Source: Candidatus Bathyarchaeota archaeon
GTDB taxonomy: Archaea; Thermoproteota; Bathyarchaeia; TCS64
Direction: 5' to 3'
Assembly (NCBI GenBank): GCA_030613835.1
Contig: JAUWLH010000018.1
Coordinates: 1 to 14,793, forward strand
Length of the DNA stretch: 14,793 bases
Positions 6,258 to 13,846 of the stretch are shown here, one piece after another; the stretch's first letter is position 1; each line of letters opens with the position of its first letter. The position numbers and the translations under genes are program-made. A model generated the notes under the pieces. That model was given only the letters and a program-made list of their open reading frames with translations, was not told where the DNA came from and searched no databases.

Positions 6258-8340
6258 TTTTAACATCCAGAGCGTTGACGCCCTTGCCTTCATCGTAGAC
6301 GAATATCGGGTTTATGTCAAGGTCCTTTAACTCTGGGAAGTCCCAAACAAGGTGTCCAACCCTGATGATAGCCTCCCTTAGCTTGTCTATATCAGCTGGA
6401 GTCTCGCCCCTGACGCCCTGCAGGAGGCTGTAAGACTTTGTCTCCTCCATCATATGCTGTGCCTCTCTCTCGTTCATGGGTGCAAGCCTGAATGCGACGT
6501 CCTTGAGGAAGTTCACGTAGATCCCACCCAAGCCGAACATCACCATCGGTCCGAACTGTGGGTCCCTACTCATGCCGATTATCATCTCACGCCCCCTGGG
6601 CACCATCTTGTCCACGGTGATTCCGTATATCTTGGCCAGTGGTTGAGCCTTCCTGCTCTTCCTCATTATCTCGTCGAATGCTATACTGACCATATTGGAG
6701 TTGGATAGGTTCAGCTCGACGCCCCCGATATCCGTCTTGTGCATGATCTCGGGGCTGACGATCTTCATGACCACGGGATAGCCCATCTTATTCGCGGATA
6801 CAACCGCCTCGTCAGCTGTCTTGGCCAGACTGCTTGCAGGAGCAGTGATGCCATATGCTTCCGCCACGTTCATTGCCTCGTGGGGGAATAATACGTTCCT
6901 CCCGTCGGCCTTTACCCCGTCAAATATCTTGCGAACCGCGTCCCTGTCGATATCATCGAACTCGGGTGGATCTAACTCCGACAGTTTGAGGTGCCTGCTG
7001 TACTTGTAGAGGGCGTTCAGCGTCTTGATCCCCTTCTCAGGGAAGTTGAAGCAGGGTATGCCATTATCTTTTAGGTAATCCGTTGCCTTGTCGACCCAGT
7101 TACCGCCCATGAAAACGGTGATGACTGGCTTGTCTTGCTTCTTTGAAATCTCAACGATATGCTTTGCAGTAGTTAGGCTATCAGTCATGGCCTGTGGTGT
7201 GAGCAGAACAACAACAGAGTGAACGTTTGGATCTTTCAGGGTAGCTTCAAGAGCGACAGCGTATCTATCAGGGAGGGCGTCTCCAAGGATATCGACTGGG
7301 TTGCCAGTCGATGCCGCCGGTGGCAGACTCTCCCTGAGGGTCTTCACGGTTTCCTCTGTTAAAACGGCCATCTTAAGGCCGAGCGAATCGATCAGGTCCG
7401 TCGATAATATGCCTGGGCCGCCAGCGTTTGTAACTATGGCGACGCCTTCATCCTTGGGTAAGCTCTGCTCAGTGAAGGCAACGGCGTAGTTGAACAGGTC
7501 CTCCATTGACTCGCTGAGTATGACCCCGGCCTTATTGAATGCCTTCTGGTAAGCAAGGAAGCTCCCGACCAGGGCACCCGTGTGGCTTCCCGCAGCTTTC
7601 GCGCCTGCGCTGCTGGTCCCTCCCTTGACCACCATTATAGGCTTCGTCTTGACGACCTCGGATGCGACCTCAAGGAACTTTCTTCCCCTCTCTATGGACT
7701 CCAGGTAGAGTAGAATTACCTTGATTTCTGGGTTCTCGGCCATGGCCTCGATGAAGTCAATCTCGTCAAGGTCAGCCTTGTTGCCAAGGCTAATTATGCT
7801 GCCGAACCCTATCTCCTCGGATATTACCCAGTCAAGGATCGCGGTGCCCAGTGCCCCGCTCTGGGTGATAAACCCAATGCTGCCCTTCTTCGGAAGAGTG
7901 GATGCAAAGCTTAGGTCGAGGGGCAAATGGGTGTTAATCGTGCCCAGACAATTGGGGCCCTGAATCCGTAAACCGTACTTCTTCGCGGTCTCAATGAGCT
8001 TTCTTTCAAGCTTGGCTCCCTCCCCACCCATCTCTTTGAAACCCGCGGAGATGATGATAACAGCCTTTACACCCTTTTCCCCGCATTCCTCGACTGTTGA
8101 TATAACAAACTTTGATGGAATCGATATGACCACGAGGTCCACCTCTCCAGGGATATCGGTGATTGATTTGTAAACCGGTTTCCCCAGGATCTTGCTACCC
8201 TTAATGTTGACAAAATAAATCTGGCCATCATAGCCGCTCTTCAGCAAGTTGTTTGCCAGAACAAACCCTACCTTCCCACGAGTATTGCTTGCCCCGATTA
8301 TTGCGACGGATTTTGGTCTGAAAATCGCGTCGAGTTTCAA
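6244..8340 (-). CDS. acd: ADP-forming acyl-CoA (acetyl-CoA) synthetase, fused alpha and beta subunits
   Basis: The enzyme converts acyl-CoA + ADP + phosphate to free acid + CoA + ATP, the main energy-conserving step of archaeal fermentation of sugars and amino acids. From the TTG at 8340 it has 698 residues. An N-terminal CoA-binding Rossmann domain (LDAIFRPKSVAIIGAS) is followed by succinyl-CoA-ligase-like domains (GPNCLGTINT, FITQSGALGTAILDW) and the phosphohistidine site GSHTGALVGS (His253). The C-terminal ATP-grasp/beta part, from about residue 475, contains GYPVVMKIVSPEIMHKTDIGG and FGLGGIYVNFLKDVAFRLAP. The frame is open to a TTG at 8400, adding 20 residues. I prefer 8340 because a strong GAAGGTG lies 8 bases upstream of that TTG and the protein then begins as family members do (KLDAIFRP). 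A TATA box sits about 26 bases before 8400. Acetate is the default substrate; branched-chain or aryl acids are possible. Confidence 0.95.
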   Translation of the reverse strand: MKLDAIFRPKSVAIIGASNTRGKVGFVLANNLLKSGYDGQIYFVNIKGSKILGKPVYKSITDIPGEVDLVVISIPSKFVISTVEECGEKGVKAVIIISAGFKEMGGEGAKLERKLIETAKKYGLRIQGPNCLGTINTHLPLDLSFASTLPKKGSIGFITQSGALGTAILDWVISEEIGFGSIISLGNKADLDEIDFIEAMAENPEIKVILLYLESIERGRKFLEVASEVVKTKPIMVVKGGTSSAGAKAAGSHTGALVGSFLAYQKAFNKAGVILSESMEDLFNYAVAFTEQSLPKDEGVAIVTNAGGPGILSTDLIDSLGLKMAVLTEETVKTLRESLPPAASTGNPVDILGDALPDRYAVALEATLKDPNVHSVVVLLTPQAMTDSLTTAKHIVEISKKQDKPVITVFMGGNWVDKATDYLKDNGIPCFNFPEKGIKTLNALYKYSRHLKLSELDPPEFDDIDRDAVRKIFDGVKADGRNVLFPHEAMNVAEAYGITAPASSLAKTADEAVVSANKMGYPVVMKIVSPEIMHKTDIGGVELNLSNSNMVSIAFDEIMRKSRKAQPLAKIYGITVDKMVPRGREMIIGMSRDPQFGPMVMFGLGGIYVNFLKDVAFRLAPMNEREAQHMMEETKSYSLLQGVRGETPADIDKLREAIIRVGHLVWDFPELKDLDINPIFVYDEGKGVNALDVKITLS

Positions 8341-8348
8341 ACATTTAG

Positions 8349-8355
8349 CACCTTC
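8349..8355 (-). promoter_or_regulatory. Shine-Dalgarno sequence that decides the TTG start of the acyl-CoA synthetase
   Basis: GAAGGTG on the minus strand is a near-complete match to the archaeal GGAGGTG consensus and lies 8 bases before the TTG at 8340-8338. It argues against the longer reading from the TTG at 8400, where no such site exists. Confidence 0.6.
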
Positions 8356-8421
8356 AAGACTCTTACCAGTTGCAACTCTCTGAATAAAAACTTTAAGCAA
8401 ATGGCTTACCTGATATGTTGT

Positions 8422-8431
8422 TAATATATAC
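8422..8431 (-). promoter_or_regulatory. TATA box of the acyl-CoA synthetase gene
   Basis: The minus strand reads GTATATATTAA here, a good archaeal TATA box. Transcription would start near 8400, giving a leader of about 60 bases that ends with the Shine-Dalgarno at 8349-8355, or a leaderless mRNA if the TTG at 8400 is used. Confidence 0.5.
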
Positions 8432-8439
8432 TCACGCGG

Positions 8440-8592
8440 ATGAATGATGAATCATTGGAAAAAAAATTCTATACGAGTTTAATTGGTGGTCATTTAACGC
8501 ATGTCCCCCGTGGAAAAATAGTTAAGCCGAGAGCTTTCATAGTTCTTGAACGATTTGAGCTCCGACAAAATATCATTCACAAATTTAATTGA
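8440..8592 (+). other. Tentative 50-codon ORF upstream of and overlapping the FrhB-like gene
   Basis: An ATG-initiated frame encodes 50 residues with a fairly protein-like composition (MNDESLEKKFYTSLIGGH, later GKIVKPRAFIVLERFELR). It overlaps the first 47 bases of the FrhB-like gene in a different frame. No Shine-Dalgarno is visible, and the nearest plus-strand TATA-like tract is too close to the ATG. It may be chance, a short leader ORF, or a missing N-terminal piece of the FrhB-like protein, which otherwise lacks an ATG start. Confidence 0.2.
8443..8456. promoter_or_regulatory. Inverted repeat AATGAT-GA-ATCATT in the divergent promoter region
   Basis: Two perfect 6-base arms separated by two bases lie between the divergent acyl-CoA synthetase and FrhB-like genes, just upstream of the synthetase TATA box. 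The position suits an activator or repressor site controlling one or both genes. A repeat this short can arise by chance. Confidence 0.3.
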
Positions 8593-9598
8593 AGATGTCG
8601 TTGATCAGAACCGCTGCGTGGCATGTGGGGCCTGTGAGGCTGTGTGTCCAGTCAACGTAATAAAGCTCGACAACTTTGTACCAACACTCATAGGAAAGTG
8701 CATCGAATGCGGAATATGCTACAATAACTGCCCGAGAACCGATTTTGATGACAAAACACTAGAGGAATTAATTCACGGCAGGACCAGGAATGAAAAGGAA
8801 GCGCTGACGGGGATTTATTCAGGGGTATACGCGGCCAGGGCGATTCCACCAGATATCCAAGAACGAGCCCAGGACGGTGGCGTAGTAACCGCGTTGCTGT
8901 CCCAGTTCCTAGATGACGGCGGGGACGCTGTTATTGTCGCGGGATTGGACGAGGAGCACCCGTGGCTGCCAAAGCCCACTATCGCTAGAACACGAGATGA
9001 GATAGTGAGGGCAGCTGGGACAAAGTACACTCCCAGCCCAACTTTGGTTGGCCTGAAAAAGGCGGTGAAAGAGGAAAAGCTGGAAAAGGTGGCCGTAGTT
9101 GGGACACCGTGCCAGATACGAGGACTGACAAGGTTGACCTATGGCCCCATGAAGAACATCAAGTACAAGAACTCAGTGGATTTGAAAGTCGGTTTATTCT
9201 GCATGGAGACGTTCAATCATGACAGCTTCATTGATTATCTAAGGGAGAATAATGTGGACCCCGCTAAAGTGACAAAGTTCGAGATCAAGAAAGGGCGATT
9301 CTACGCACATGCAGGTGAGGAGCGGTTGCACAGGGCACGACTCAAGAAGGTCAAGAACCTAATCAGGTCATGCTGCGCCCAGTGCGACGATTTCTCATCA
9401 GAGTACGCGGATATTAGCGTGGGAAACGTGGGCAGTCCACCAGGATACAGTACCGTGCTGGTAAGGACCGAGAAGGGAAAGAAGGCCCTAGATTCCGCGA
9501 TAAAATCCGGGCTCATCGAGGCCGAGACAATAGAGAGTTTCGAGAAAGGAGATACCCTTGTCCATAAACTTGCAGCGATGAAAAAGTCCTCACACTAG
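8546..9598 (+). CDS. FrhB/FdhB-family coenzyme F420 hydrogenase/dehydrogenase beta-subunit-like protein with 2x[4Fe-4S] ferredoxin domain
   Basis: A 350-residue iron-sulfur flavoprotein. Two classic [4Fe-4S] motifs open it: Cys24, 27, 30, 34 (CVACGACEAVC) and Cys52, 55, 58, 62 (CIECGICYNNC). The FrhB N- and C-terminal domains follow: QDGGVVTALLSQFLDDGGDA at about 109-128, VVGTPCQIRGL at 184-194, and near the C terminus RSCCAQCDDFSSEYADISVG (275-293), where Cys276, 277 and 280 may hold another cluster. Relatives transfer electrons between F420 or NAD(P)H, FAD and ferredoxin within hydrogenases, formate dehydrogenases, sulfite or glutamate-synthase-type complexes. With no catalytic partner next to it, the real redox partners are unknown. 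The start is TTG at 8546 (a second TTG is at 8555); an in-frame stop lies just upstream. The gene ends overlapping the convergent aldolase gene by 9 bases. Confidence 0.9.
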   Translation: MNDLSSDKISFTNLIEDVVDQNRCVACGACEAVCPVNVIKLDNFVPTLIGKCIECGICYNNCPRTDFDDKTLEELIHGRTRNEKEALTGIYSGVYAARAIPPDIQERAQDGGVVTALLSQFLDDGGDAVIVAGLDEEHPWLPKPTIARTRDEIVRAAGTKYTPSPTLVGLKKAVKEEKLEKVAVVGTPCQIRGLTRLTYGPMKNIKYKNSVDLKVGLFCMETFNHDSFIDYLRENNVDPAKVTKFEIKKGRFYAHAGEERLHRARLKKVKNLIRSCCAQCDDFSSEYADISVGNVGSPPGYSTVLVRTEKGKKALDSAIKSGLIEAETIESFEKGDTLVHKLAAMKKSSH

Positions 9599-10273
9599 AA
9601 GGCCCTTATCCTTTGCTATCCCAACGAGCATATCGAGCATGCTCTGGGGCAGGGAATTGGGCTCACCAACAAGTAGTACCTTGTAGTTGATCTCAGCCAG
9701 CGCCTCCACCACTTTAGCGTTTGTGGCCGCCTCTTCGATAGACTTACCGATCGCAGTACATCCGTGGTGGGGCATGAGGCAGGCGACGTGCTCCCTCATG
9801 GCATCGACCATGTTATCGGCAAGCTCCTCCGTTCCTGGCCGCGCAAACTTGGAAAGCGGTACACCCTTGGCGAGGGCGGGTGCAGTATAGAGGTCCAAGC
9901 TCATCATCACTAGTTCCTTACCGAGGGTGGACAGGAGTATCGAGAACTCGGGATGAATATGAACGACGCCACCGGCCTCAGGCCATTGTTGGTACAGTTT
10001 CGTGTGGAAAGGGGTCTCAATGCTGGGCTTTGCGGTCCCCTTGAGGACCTCCCTGGTGTTGATGTCAACTATCAGGAAATGCTCTGGTTCAAGGTCACAG
10101 AAACGGTAGCCTGAGGGCTTGATGAGGCAGGTATCTGTCCCTGGAACGCGTGCACTGATGTTTCCAGACGTGCCATAGGTCAGTCCCTCCTCAAACAATT
10201 TTACTCCAACGACCGCCAGTCGCTCCCTGAGCTGTTGCTCGATATCAGTCATGGAAAGAAAGGAGGGACTCAT
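9590..10273 (-). CDS. Class II aldolase/adducin family protein (L-fuculose-phosphate-aldolase-like)
   Basis: A zinc-dependent aldolase of 227 residues, the normal family length. It shows the N-terminal GTSGNISARV, the phosphate-binding-type KPSG (52-55), catalytic-type Glu86 in KPSIETPFH, zinc ligands His105 and His107 in VVHIHPEFS, and a third ligand candidate His170 in PHHGCTAIG. Members cleave fuculose-, rhamnulose- or ribulose-phosphates, decarboxylate 3-oxo-tetronate phosphates, or act in methylthioribulose metabolism. It is the last gene of a three-gene set, 18 bases after the FGGY kinase stop, so its substrate is probably the phosphorylated product of that kinase. Release of a C2 or C3 fragment, or CO2, is inferred. 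The ATG at 10273 is preferred; an internal ATG at codon 8 has no upstream Shine-Dalgarno. Confidence 0.92.
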   Translation of the reverse strand: MSPSFLSMTDIEQQLRERLAVVGVKLFEEGLTYGTSGNISARVPGTDTCLIKPSGYRFCDLEPEHFLIVDINTREVLKGTAKPSIETPFHTKLYQQWPEAGGVVHIHPEFSILLSTLGKELVMMSLDLYTAPALAKGVPLSKFARPGTEELADNMVDAMREHVACLMPHHGCTAIGKSIEEAATNAKVVEALAEINYKVLLVGEPNSLPQSMLDMLVGIAKDKGLLV

Positions 10274-10291
10274 CCAATAAAAGGGAACCTT

Positions 10292-11752
10292 CTAGAGCTT
10301 TGAGATACGCTTGCGGGTCTCAAGCCATTTATGGTATTGTTTCGAGTACTCGTTGTGCCTTTTCTTATCCGGTAACACAGCGTCCCTGAACCTGACCATC
10401 GCCGATACCGCCTCATCGATTGATCCATAGTAACCTGACCCGAATGCCGCTAGAACCGCTGTACCTATAGCGGTACCGTCCCTAATTTCTGGTATCCTCA
10501 CAGGAACTCCCAAGACATCGGCCTGGATCTGCATCCACAGAACCGATTTAGAGTTTCCCCCGCAGAACTTTATGTAATCAAAATCAGCTCCCGATATCTC
10601 CTTGAGCTGTTCTAAGTTTCCCCTGACAGCGTAGGAGTTAGATTCGAGTACCGACCTCGCCACCTCCGCCCTACTGGGTGCATCTTTTCCGGTTATTGTA
10701 TGTGGAACAGGCAAGTCTCCCAGCTTGTCCGTCTCCCAATATTTTGGGCCAGAATCAAATATGTGGCACCCCAGATAGGATAGGACGCCGTTTGATCCAA
10801 TGGGAATTAAACCTGCTTCCCTGTTGAGATGTATGTAATCAATGAAACCGTACTCTTCTCTAGCCCAGCGCACAGCCCTTCCCGTGTATCCCGCGTTGGA
10901 CTCAAGTATCCATTCATTACCGATGAGGTGGTTGTTGGTCCATGTTCTCCGTTTCTCATCGAATATAGGTGAACCAGTTATCATCTGGACAGGGGTTGTG
11001 GTGCCTCCAACAGCGGTAACCTCGCCGTCCTTCACTCCCATTCCCAGCAGGCCGCACTGAGTATCCGCGCCGCCCATAAAGACCGGTGTTCCCTGGGGCA
11101 GACCCGTGGTTTGAGCTATCCTTTGAGTGATTTCCCCTACTCTAGATGAGCTTGCTATTACCTCGGGGAAGATCGTTGAGGGCAAGTTCAGCTCATCGAT
11201 GATACTCCAGTTCCAGTCATTTCTCATTACATCAAAAAGGGCTGTCTCGCATGCACTTGTCCCGTCGGTAAACGTCTCCCCAGTGAGCTTGTAGTTCACC
11301 CAGTCGCTCAGCATGAGCACTGATCTCGTCCTCCGCATTAACTCTGGGTGCTCTTTATTGATCCAGGGAAGAACAGCTCCGGCTATCCAGTTGGGGACTG
11401 GCCAGTGACCTGATGCATCGTACATCAAGGTCCCATACCTCTTGAGGGTCATCTCTCCGTGAGAATTAGATTCAGGGGATAGGCTGTACTGAATCTCACC
11501 ATCGCCCTCATCAACGAGGATGAACTCCTCCCTCATGCTAGTGACGCTTACACCATGAATGTGGATTTCAGATGATCCTAGCTCCAGTCTTTTTATCGAG
11601 TTGACGATCATAGGCCAGCCTTCTTGGGTGGTCCAGGTTTCCCTGTCCCAGCTAATCTCGACGTGCCTAGTTATGACTCCACGTGGGTTAACCAAGAACG
11701 ACTTGACGCTACCAGACCCTGCGTCTATCACCAGGAAACCGTCATCAACCAT
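10292..11752 (-). CDS. FGGY-family carbohydrate kinase (LsrK/xylulokinase-like)
   Basis: An ATP-dependent kinase of a sugar or sugar acid, 486 residues, both FGGY domains complete. Visible are the N-terminal phosphate-binding VIDAGSGSVKSF (Asp10), the substrate-domain VTSMREEFILVD, MLSDWVNYKLTGE, the catalytic-base segment GGADTQCGLLGMG (Asp230), GGTTTPVQ (249-256), and the C-terminal adenosine-binding FCGGNSKSVLWMQIQADVLG with EIRDGTAIGTAVLAAFGSG. SMRE, the SDW motif and the GG-D-Q spacing resemble bacterial LsrK, the autoinducer-2 kinase, more than xylulokinase. No Lsr transporter or other lsr gene is present, so AI-2 is not claimed as substrate. It lies 9 bases after the dehydrogenase stop and 18 bases before the aldolase start, which indicates one operon. 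Confidence 0.92.
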   Translation of the reverse strand: MVDDGFLVIDAGSGSVKSFLVNPRGVITRHVEISWDRETWTTQEGWPMIVNSIKRLELGSSEIHIHGVSVTSMREEFILVDEGDGEIQYSLSPESNSHGEMTLKRYGTLMYDASGHWPVPNWIAGAVLPWINKEHPELMRRTRSVLMLSDWVNYKLTGETFTDGTSACETALFDVMRNDWNWSIIDELNLPSTIFPEVIASSSRVGEITQRIAQTTGLPQGTPVFMGGADTQCGLLGMGVKDGEVTAVGGTTTPVQMITGSPIFDEKRRTWTNNHLIGNEWILESNAGYTGRAVRWAREEYGFIDYIHLNREAGLIPIGSNGVLSYLGCHIFDSGPKYWETDKLGDLPVPHTITGKDAPSRAEVARSVLESNSYAVRGNLEQLKEISGADFDYIKFCGGNSKSVLWMQIQADVLGVPVRIPEIRDGTAIGTAVLAAFGSGYYGSIDEAVSAMVRFRDAVLPDKKRHNEYSKQYHKWLETRKRISKL

Positions 11753-11761
11753 CGTGGACCC

Positions 11762-12838
11762 TTACAGAACTGCCTTGTTCGATACATATATGGGGTTTAT
11801 CTCTTCTCCCCTGAGGTAGGCTGCCACCTGTAGAGCCACCTGCCTGTAACCCCTCATCTCGGTGTCAGGGGACCTTCCAGCGCTGTGAGGCGTGATTGTA
11901 ACGTTGTCCAGTTGGATTAGTGGGTTATCCTGCTTGATGGGGTCCTCCTCAAACACGTCCATTGCTGCCGAAGCGATAACCCCGTTGATCAATGCCCTGA
12001 GGAGAGCATCTTCATCGATGATGCTGCCCCTCGCGGTGTTGATTAAAACGGCGGTCTTCTTCATCTTGGCAAGGGTTACGTCGTTGACCATGTGGTGTGT
12101 CTCAGGGGTTAACTTGGCGTGGATCGAGATGAAATCGGAGTCCCCCAGCAAATTGTCCAGCTCAACGCTCGCGCAGCCCTCGCCCTCAAGGATTGCGGCA
12201 TCAATGTATGGGTCGAAAACGATCACGTTCATACCGAAGGCATGTGCACGCTTAGCAACCCTAGCCCCAACCTGGCCATAACCGATGAGCCCCAAGGTCT
12301 TTCCGTTAAGCTCCATCCAGTTGAATGAGGCTAAATAACTTGAACGTCCCCCTGACTCCAGCTTCTCAAAGTATTTTCCAGTCTTGACCTCGTGGTTGTG
12401 CCTCGAAATGAACCTGCTCTCGGAGATGATGAAGCCCAGGGTTTGGTCGGCTACGGACTCGGCGTTCCTGCCCACAGCCTTCAGGATTCTGATTCCCCGC
12501 TCGGTTGCGGCATCGTGGTCGGCGTTCACTGGTCCGCCCCTTGATATACCTATGATCCTCAAATCCTCCGATGCGTCCATTATCTCACTGGTGAAAGGGG
12601 CATACCCGGATACTACTATCTCGCATCCAGCGATATTCTCCTTTATGTACTCTGGGTTTCCGTTTGCCTCCTTGACGTTATCGACGGACTCAGAGGACCA
12701 TTTGTACAAGCCTGGTATATTCTCTATGAATACCAACTCGTGTTCCTTGTCAATCTCTGCCTCCTCGAAGGCGGTGCGCCACATGTCTTGGGCGTTTTCA
12801 CGCATCCACTTATCGTATAGAACGAGAATCCTAGCCAT
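11762..12838 (-). CDS. D-isomer-specific 2-hydroxyacid dehydrogenase (SerA/glycerate-dehydrogenase-like)
   Basis: An NAD(P)-dependent oxidoreductase interconverting a 2-hydroxy acid and a 2-oxo acid, 358 residues. The catalytic domain is split around the nucleotide-binding domain, which has LGLIGYGQVGARVAKRA (GYGQVG at 186-191) and Asp209 after strand two, favouring NAD. Catalytic Arg270 (NTARGSIIDE) and His318 (ITPHSAG) are present. The position normally held by catalytic Glu is Asp299 in DVFEEDP. There is no C-terminal ACT domain, so it is not a full-length phosphoglycerate dehydrogenase. It is first of the three-gene set with the FGGY kinase and aldolase, and probably oxidises or reduces the carbon compound that they process. 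The ATG at 12838 is preceded by a TATA-like TTTAAAAG about 30-37 bases upstream. Confidence 0.93.
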   Translation of the reverse strand: MARILVLYDKWMRENAQDMWRTAFEEAEIDKEHELVFIENIPGLYKWSSESVDNVKEANGNPEYIKENIAGCEIVVSGYAPFTSEIMDASEDLRIIGISRGGPVNADHDAATERGIRILKAVGRNAESVADQTLGFIISESRFISRHNHEVKTGKYFEKLESGGRSSYLASFNWMELNGKTLGLIGYGQVGARVAKRAHAFGMNVIVFDPYIDAAILEGEGCASVELDNLLGDSDFISIHAKLTPETHHMVNDVTLAKMKKTAVLINTARGSIIDEDALLRALINGVIASAAMDVFEEDPIKQDNPLIQLDNVTITPHSAGRSPDTEMRGYRQVALQVAAYLRGEEINPIYVSNKAVL

Positions 12839-12862
12839 TTTGAGCGGGATAGGTAAAAGCTG

Positions 12863-12886
12863 GGAGGTTTAAAAGGTTTGGAGGTT
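12863..12886 (-). promoter_or_regulatory. TATA-like box flanked by two AACCTCC direct repeats
   Basis: Within the 46-base gap before the dehydrogenase, the minus strand has AACCTCC at 12886-12880 and again at 12869-12863, 17 bases apart, bracketing CTTTTAAA. The TATA position suits a short-leader transcript of the dehydrogenase-kinase-aldolase set. The repeats could be an operator, or the T-rich tract could terminate the upstream membrane-protein transcript. Confidence 0.35.
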
Positions 12887-13646
12887 ATTTTTTCATCAGG
12901 CCGAAGTAAACCGCAACGATGACCGCAATCAATGCTACCACGATTGCCCCGTACATCATTGTTCTTGTGCTTTCCTGAGCTGCCTTCAGATCATCGTAAT
13001 CATCTTGAAGATCATCGTAATCGTTGTTGAGTTCCATAAGCTGGAACTCGCTAACAGTGGTATCCTCAAGATCATTGTACTGTTGAACTAGAACTCCGTA
13101 ATCGGTCACCAGATTATTGTAATCATCGACAACCTGGTTTTTTTCTTCCACAATCTCTGTGACCGTTTCCTGGATTGATGCTATTGAGCTGACTATTGAC
13201 GCATAATCAATGATGCTGAACTCTTTTATTTTTACAACTTCACCGTCGATGAATATCTTAGCTGTCCATACACCTGGATTAAAGCTCGGGGTCTTTCCCT
13301 CGATATCAATGGTTGTAAACGCGATACCCCAGTTGGCTCCCTCTTTTGGAATAATATCAACCTTTGAGTACCCACCGGTATATTCCTTTTCGACGCCATT
13401 ATCCTGGTAGTAGAACTTGAACGTGACATCATCAGGTGGGTCGTTTATCTTTACCCAGATACCGGCTTCTTTGTTTGTGGTGAGGAACGCATTGGTGATG
13501 CCCTGCGGGGATAGAGTTGTCTCACTGTATTCGTTGCACATCTCCACTTCTTCTACCGTCTGTGCGAATGCGGAGGTTACTCCTAGAATCATAATTGTGA
13601 CTACGATCGCGGTTAGCGCGATGAGTCCCGTCTTAACCTTGCTCAT
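12885..13646 (-). CDS. Secreted, membrane-anchored coiled-coil protein with a beta-rich extracellular domain
   Basis: No family recognised. From the ATG at 13646 the product has 253 residues. Residues 1-28 form a signal peptide (GLIALTAIVVTIMILGVTS, with an AFA-QT cleavage-like site). Residues about 29-145 look like a beta-sandwich (AGIWVKINDPPDDVTFKFYY, PGVWTAKIFIDGEVVKIKEF), as in adhesive or sensor domains. Residues about 150-226 are a long coiled coil with an acidic NNDYDDLQDDYDDLKAAQES region. Residues about 230-250 form a transmembrane helix with a short MKK tail inside. The topology is thus outside domain, stalk, C-terminal anchor. The frame is open to an ATG at 13763, but that adds 39 residues with no signal-like character; a TATA-like box 25 bases before 13646 supports the shorter form. 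It precedes the dehydrogenase by 46 bases, so it could be a sensor or binding protein for the pathway; that is inference. Confidence 0.75.
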   Translation of the reverse strand: MSKVKTGLIALTAIVVTIMILGVTSAFAQTVEEVEMCNEYSETTLSPQGITNAFLTTNKEAGIWVKINDPPDDVTFKFYYQDNGVEKEYTGGYSKVDIIPKEGANWGIAFTTIDIEGKTPSFNPGVWTAKIFIDGEVVKIKEFSIIDYASIVSSIASIQETVTEIVEEKNQVVDDYNNLVTDYGVLVQQYNDLEDTTVSEFQLMELNNDYDDLQDDYDDLKAAQESTRTMMYGAIVVALIAVIVAVYFGLMKK

Positions 13647-13664
13647 GTTTGAATCTATCATGCT

Positions 13665-13677
13665 TCTTAATAATAAA
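13665..13677 (-). promoter_or_regulatory. TATA-like box of the membrane coiled-coil protein
   Basis: The minus strand reads CTTTATTATTAAG, centred about 25 bases before the ATG at 13646. This predicts a leaderless mRNA and decides between that start and the longer frame from 13763. Confidence 0.4.
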
Positions 13678-13846
13678 GTTACTTTCAAACAGTGAGAATA
13701 ACATGGAGTTTTTTCCACATAAAAAGAGCAAAAACCCATAAAATTAGGCATGGAGTTAACCACGTCAAAACAATGATTGTTGAAAAGATCAATTAATGCC
13801 CCCTAAAATAGAGACAAATTAACTCGTAGAATAAAAGGCGGGAAGG

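Noticed and set aside
10292..11752. Calling the FGGY protein an autoinducer-2 kinase (LsrK)
   Set aside because: The resemblance is at shared FGGY motifs, and no lsr transporter, LsrF/LsrG or regulator is present; the neighbours point to a different pathway.
11762..12838. Calling the dehydrogenase SerA (phosphoglycerate dehydrogenase)
   Set aside because: No C-terminal ACT domain and no serine-synthesis neighbours; the operon context suggests another hydroxy acid.
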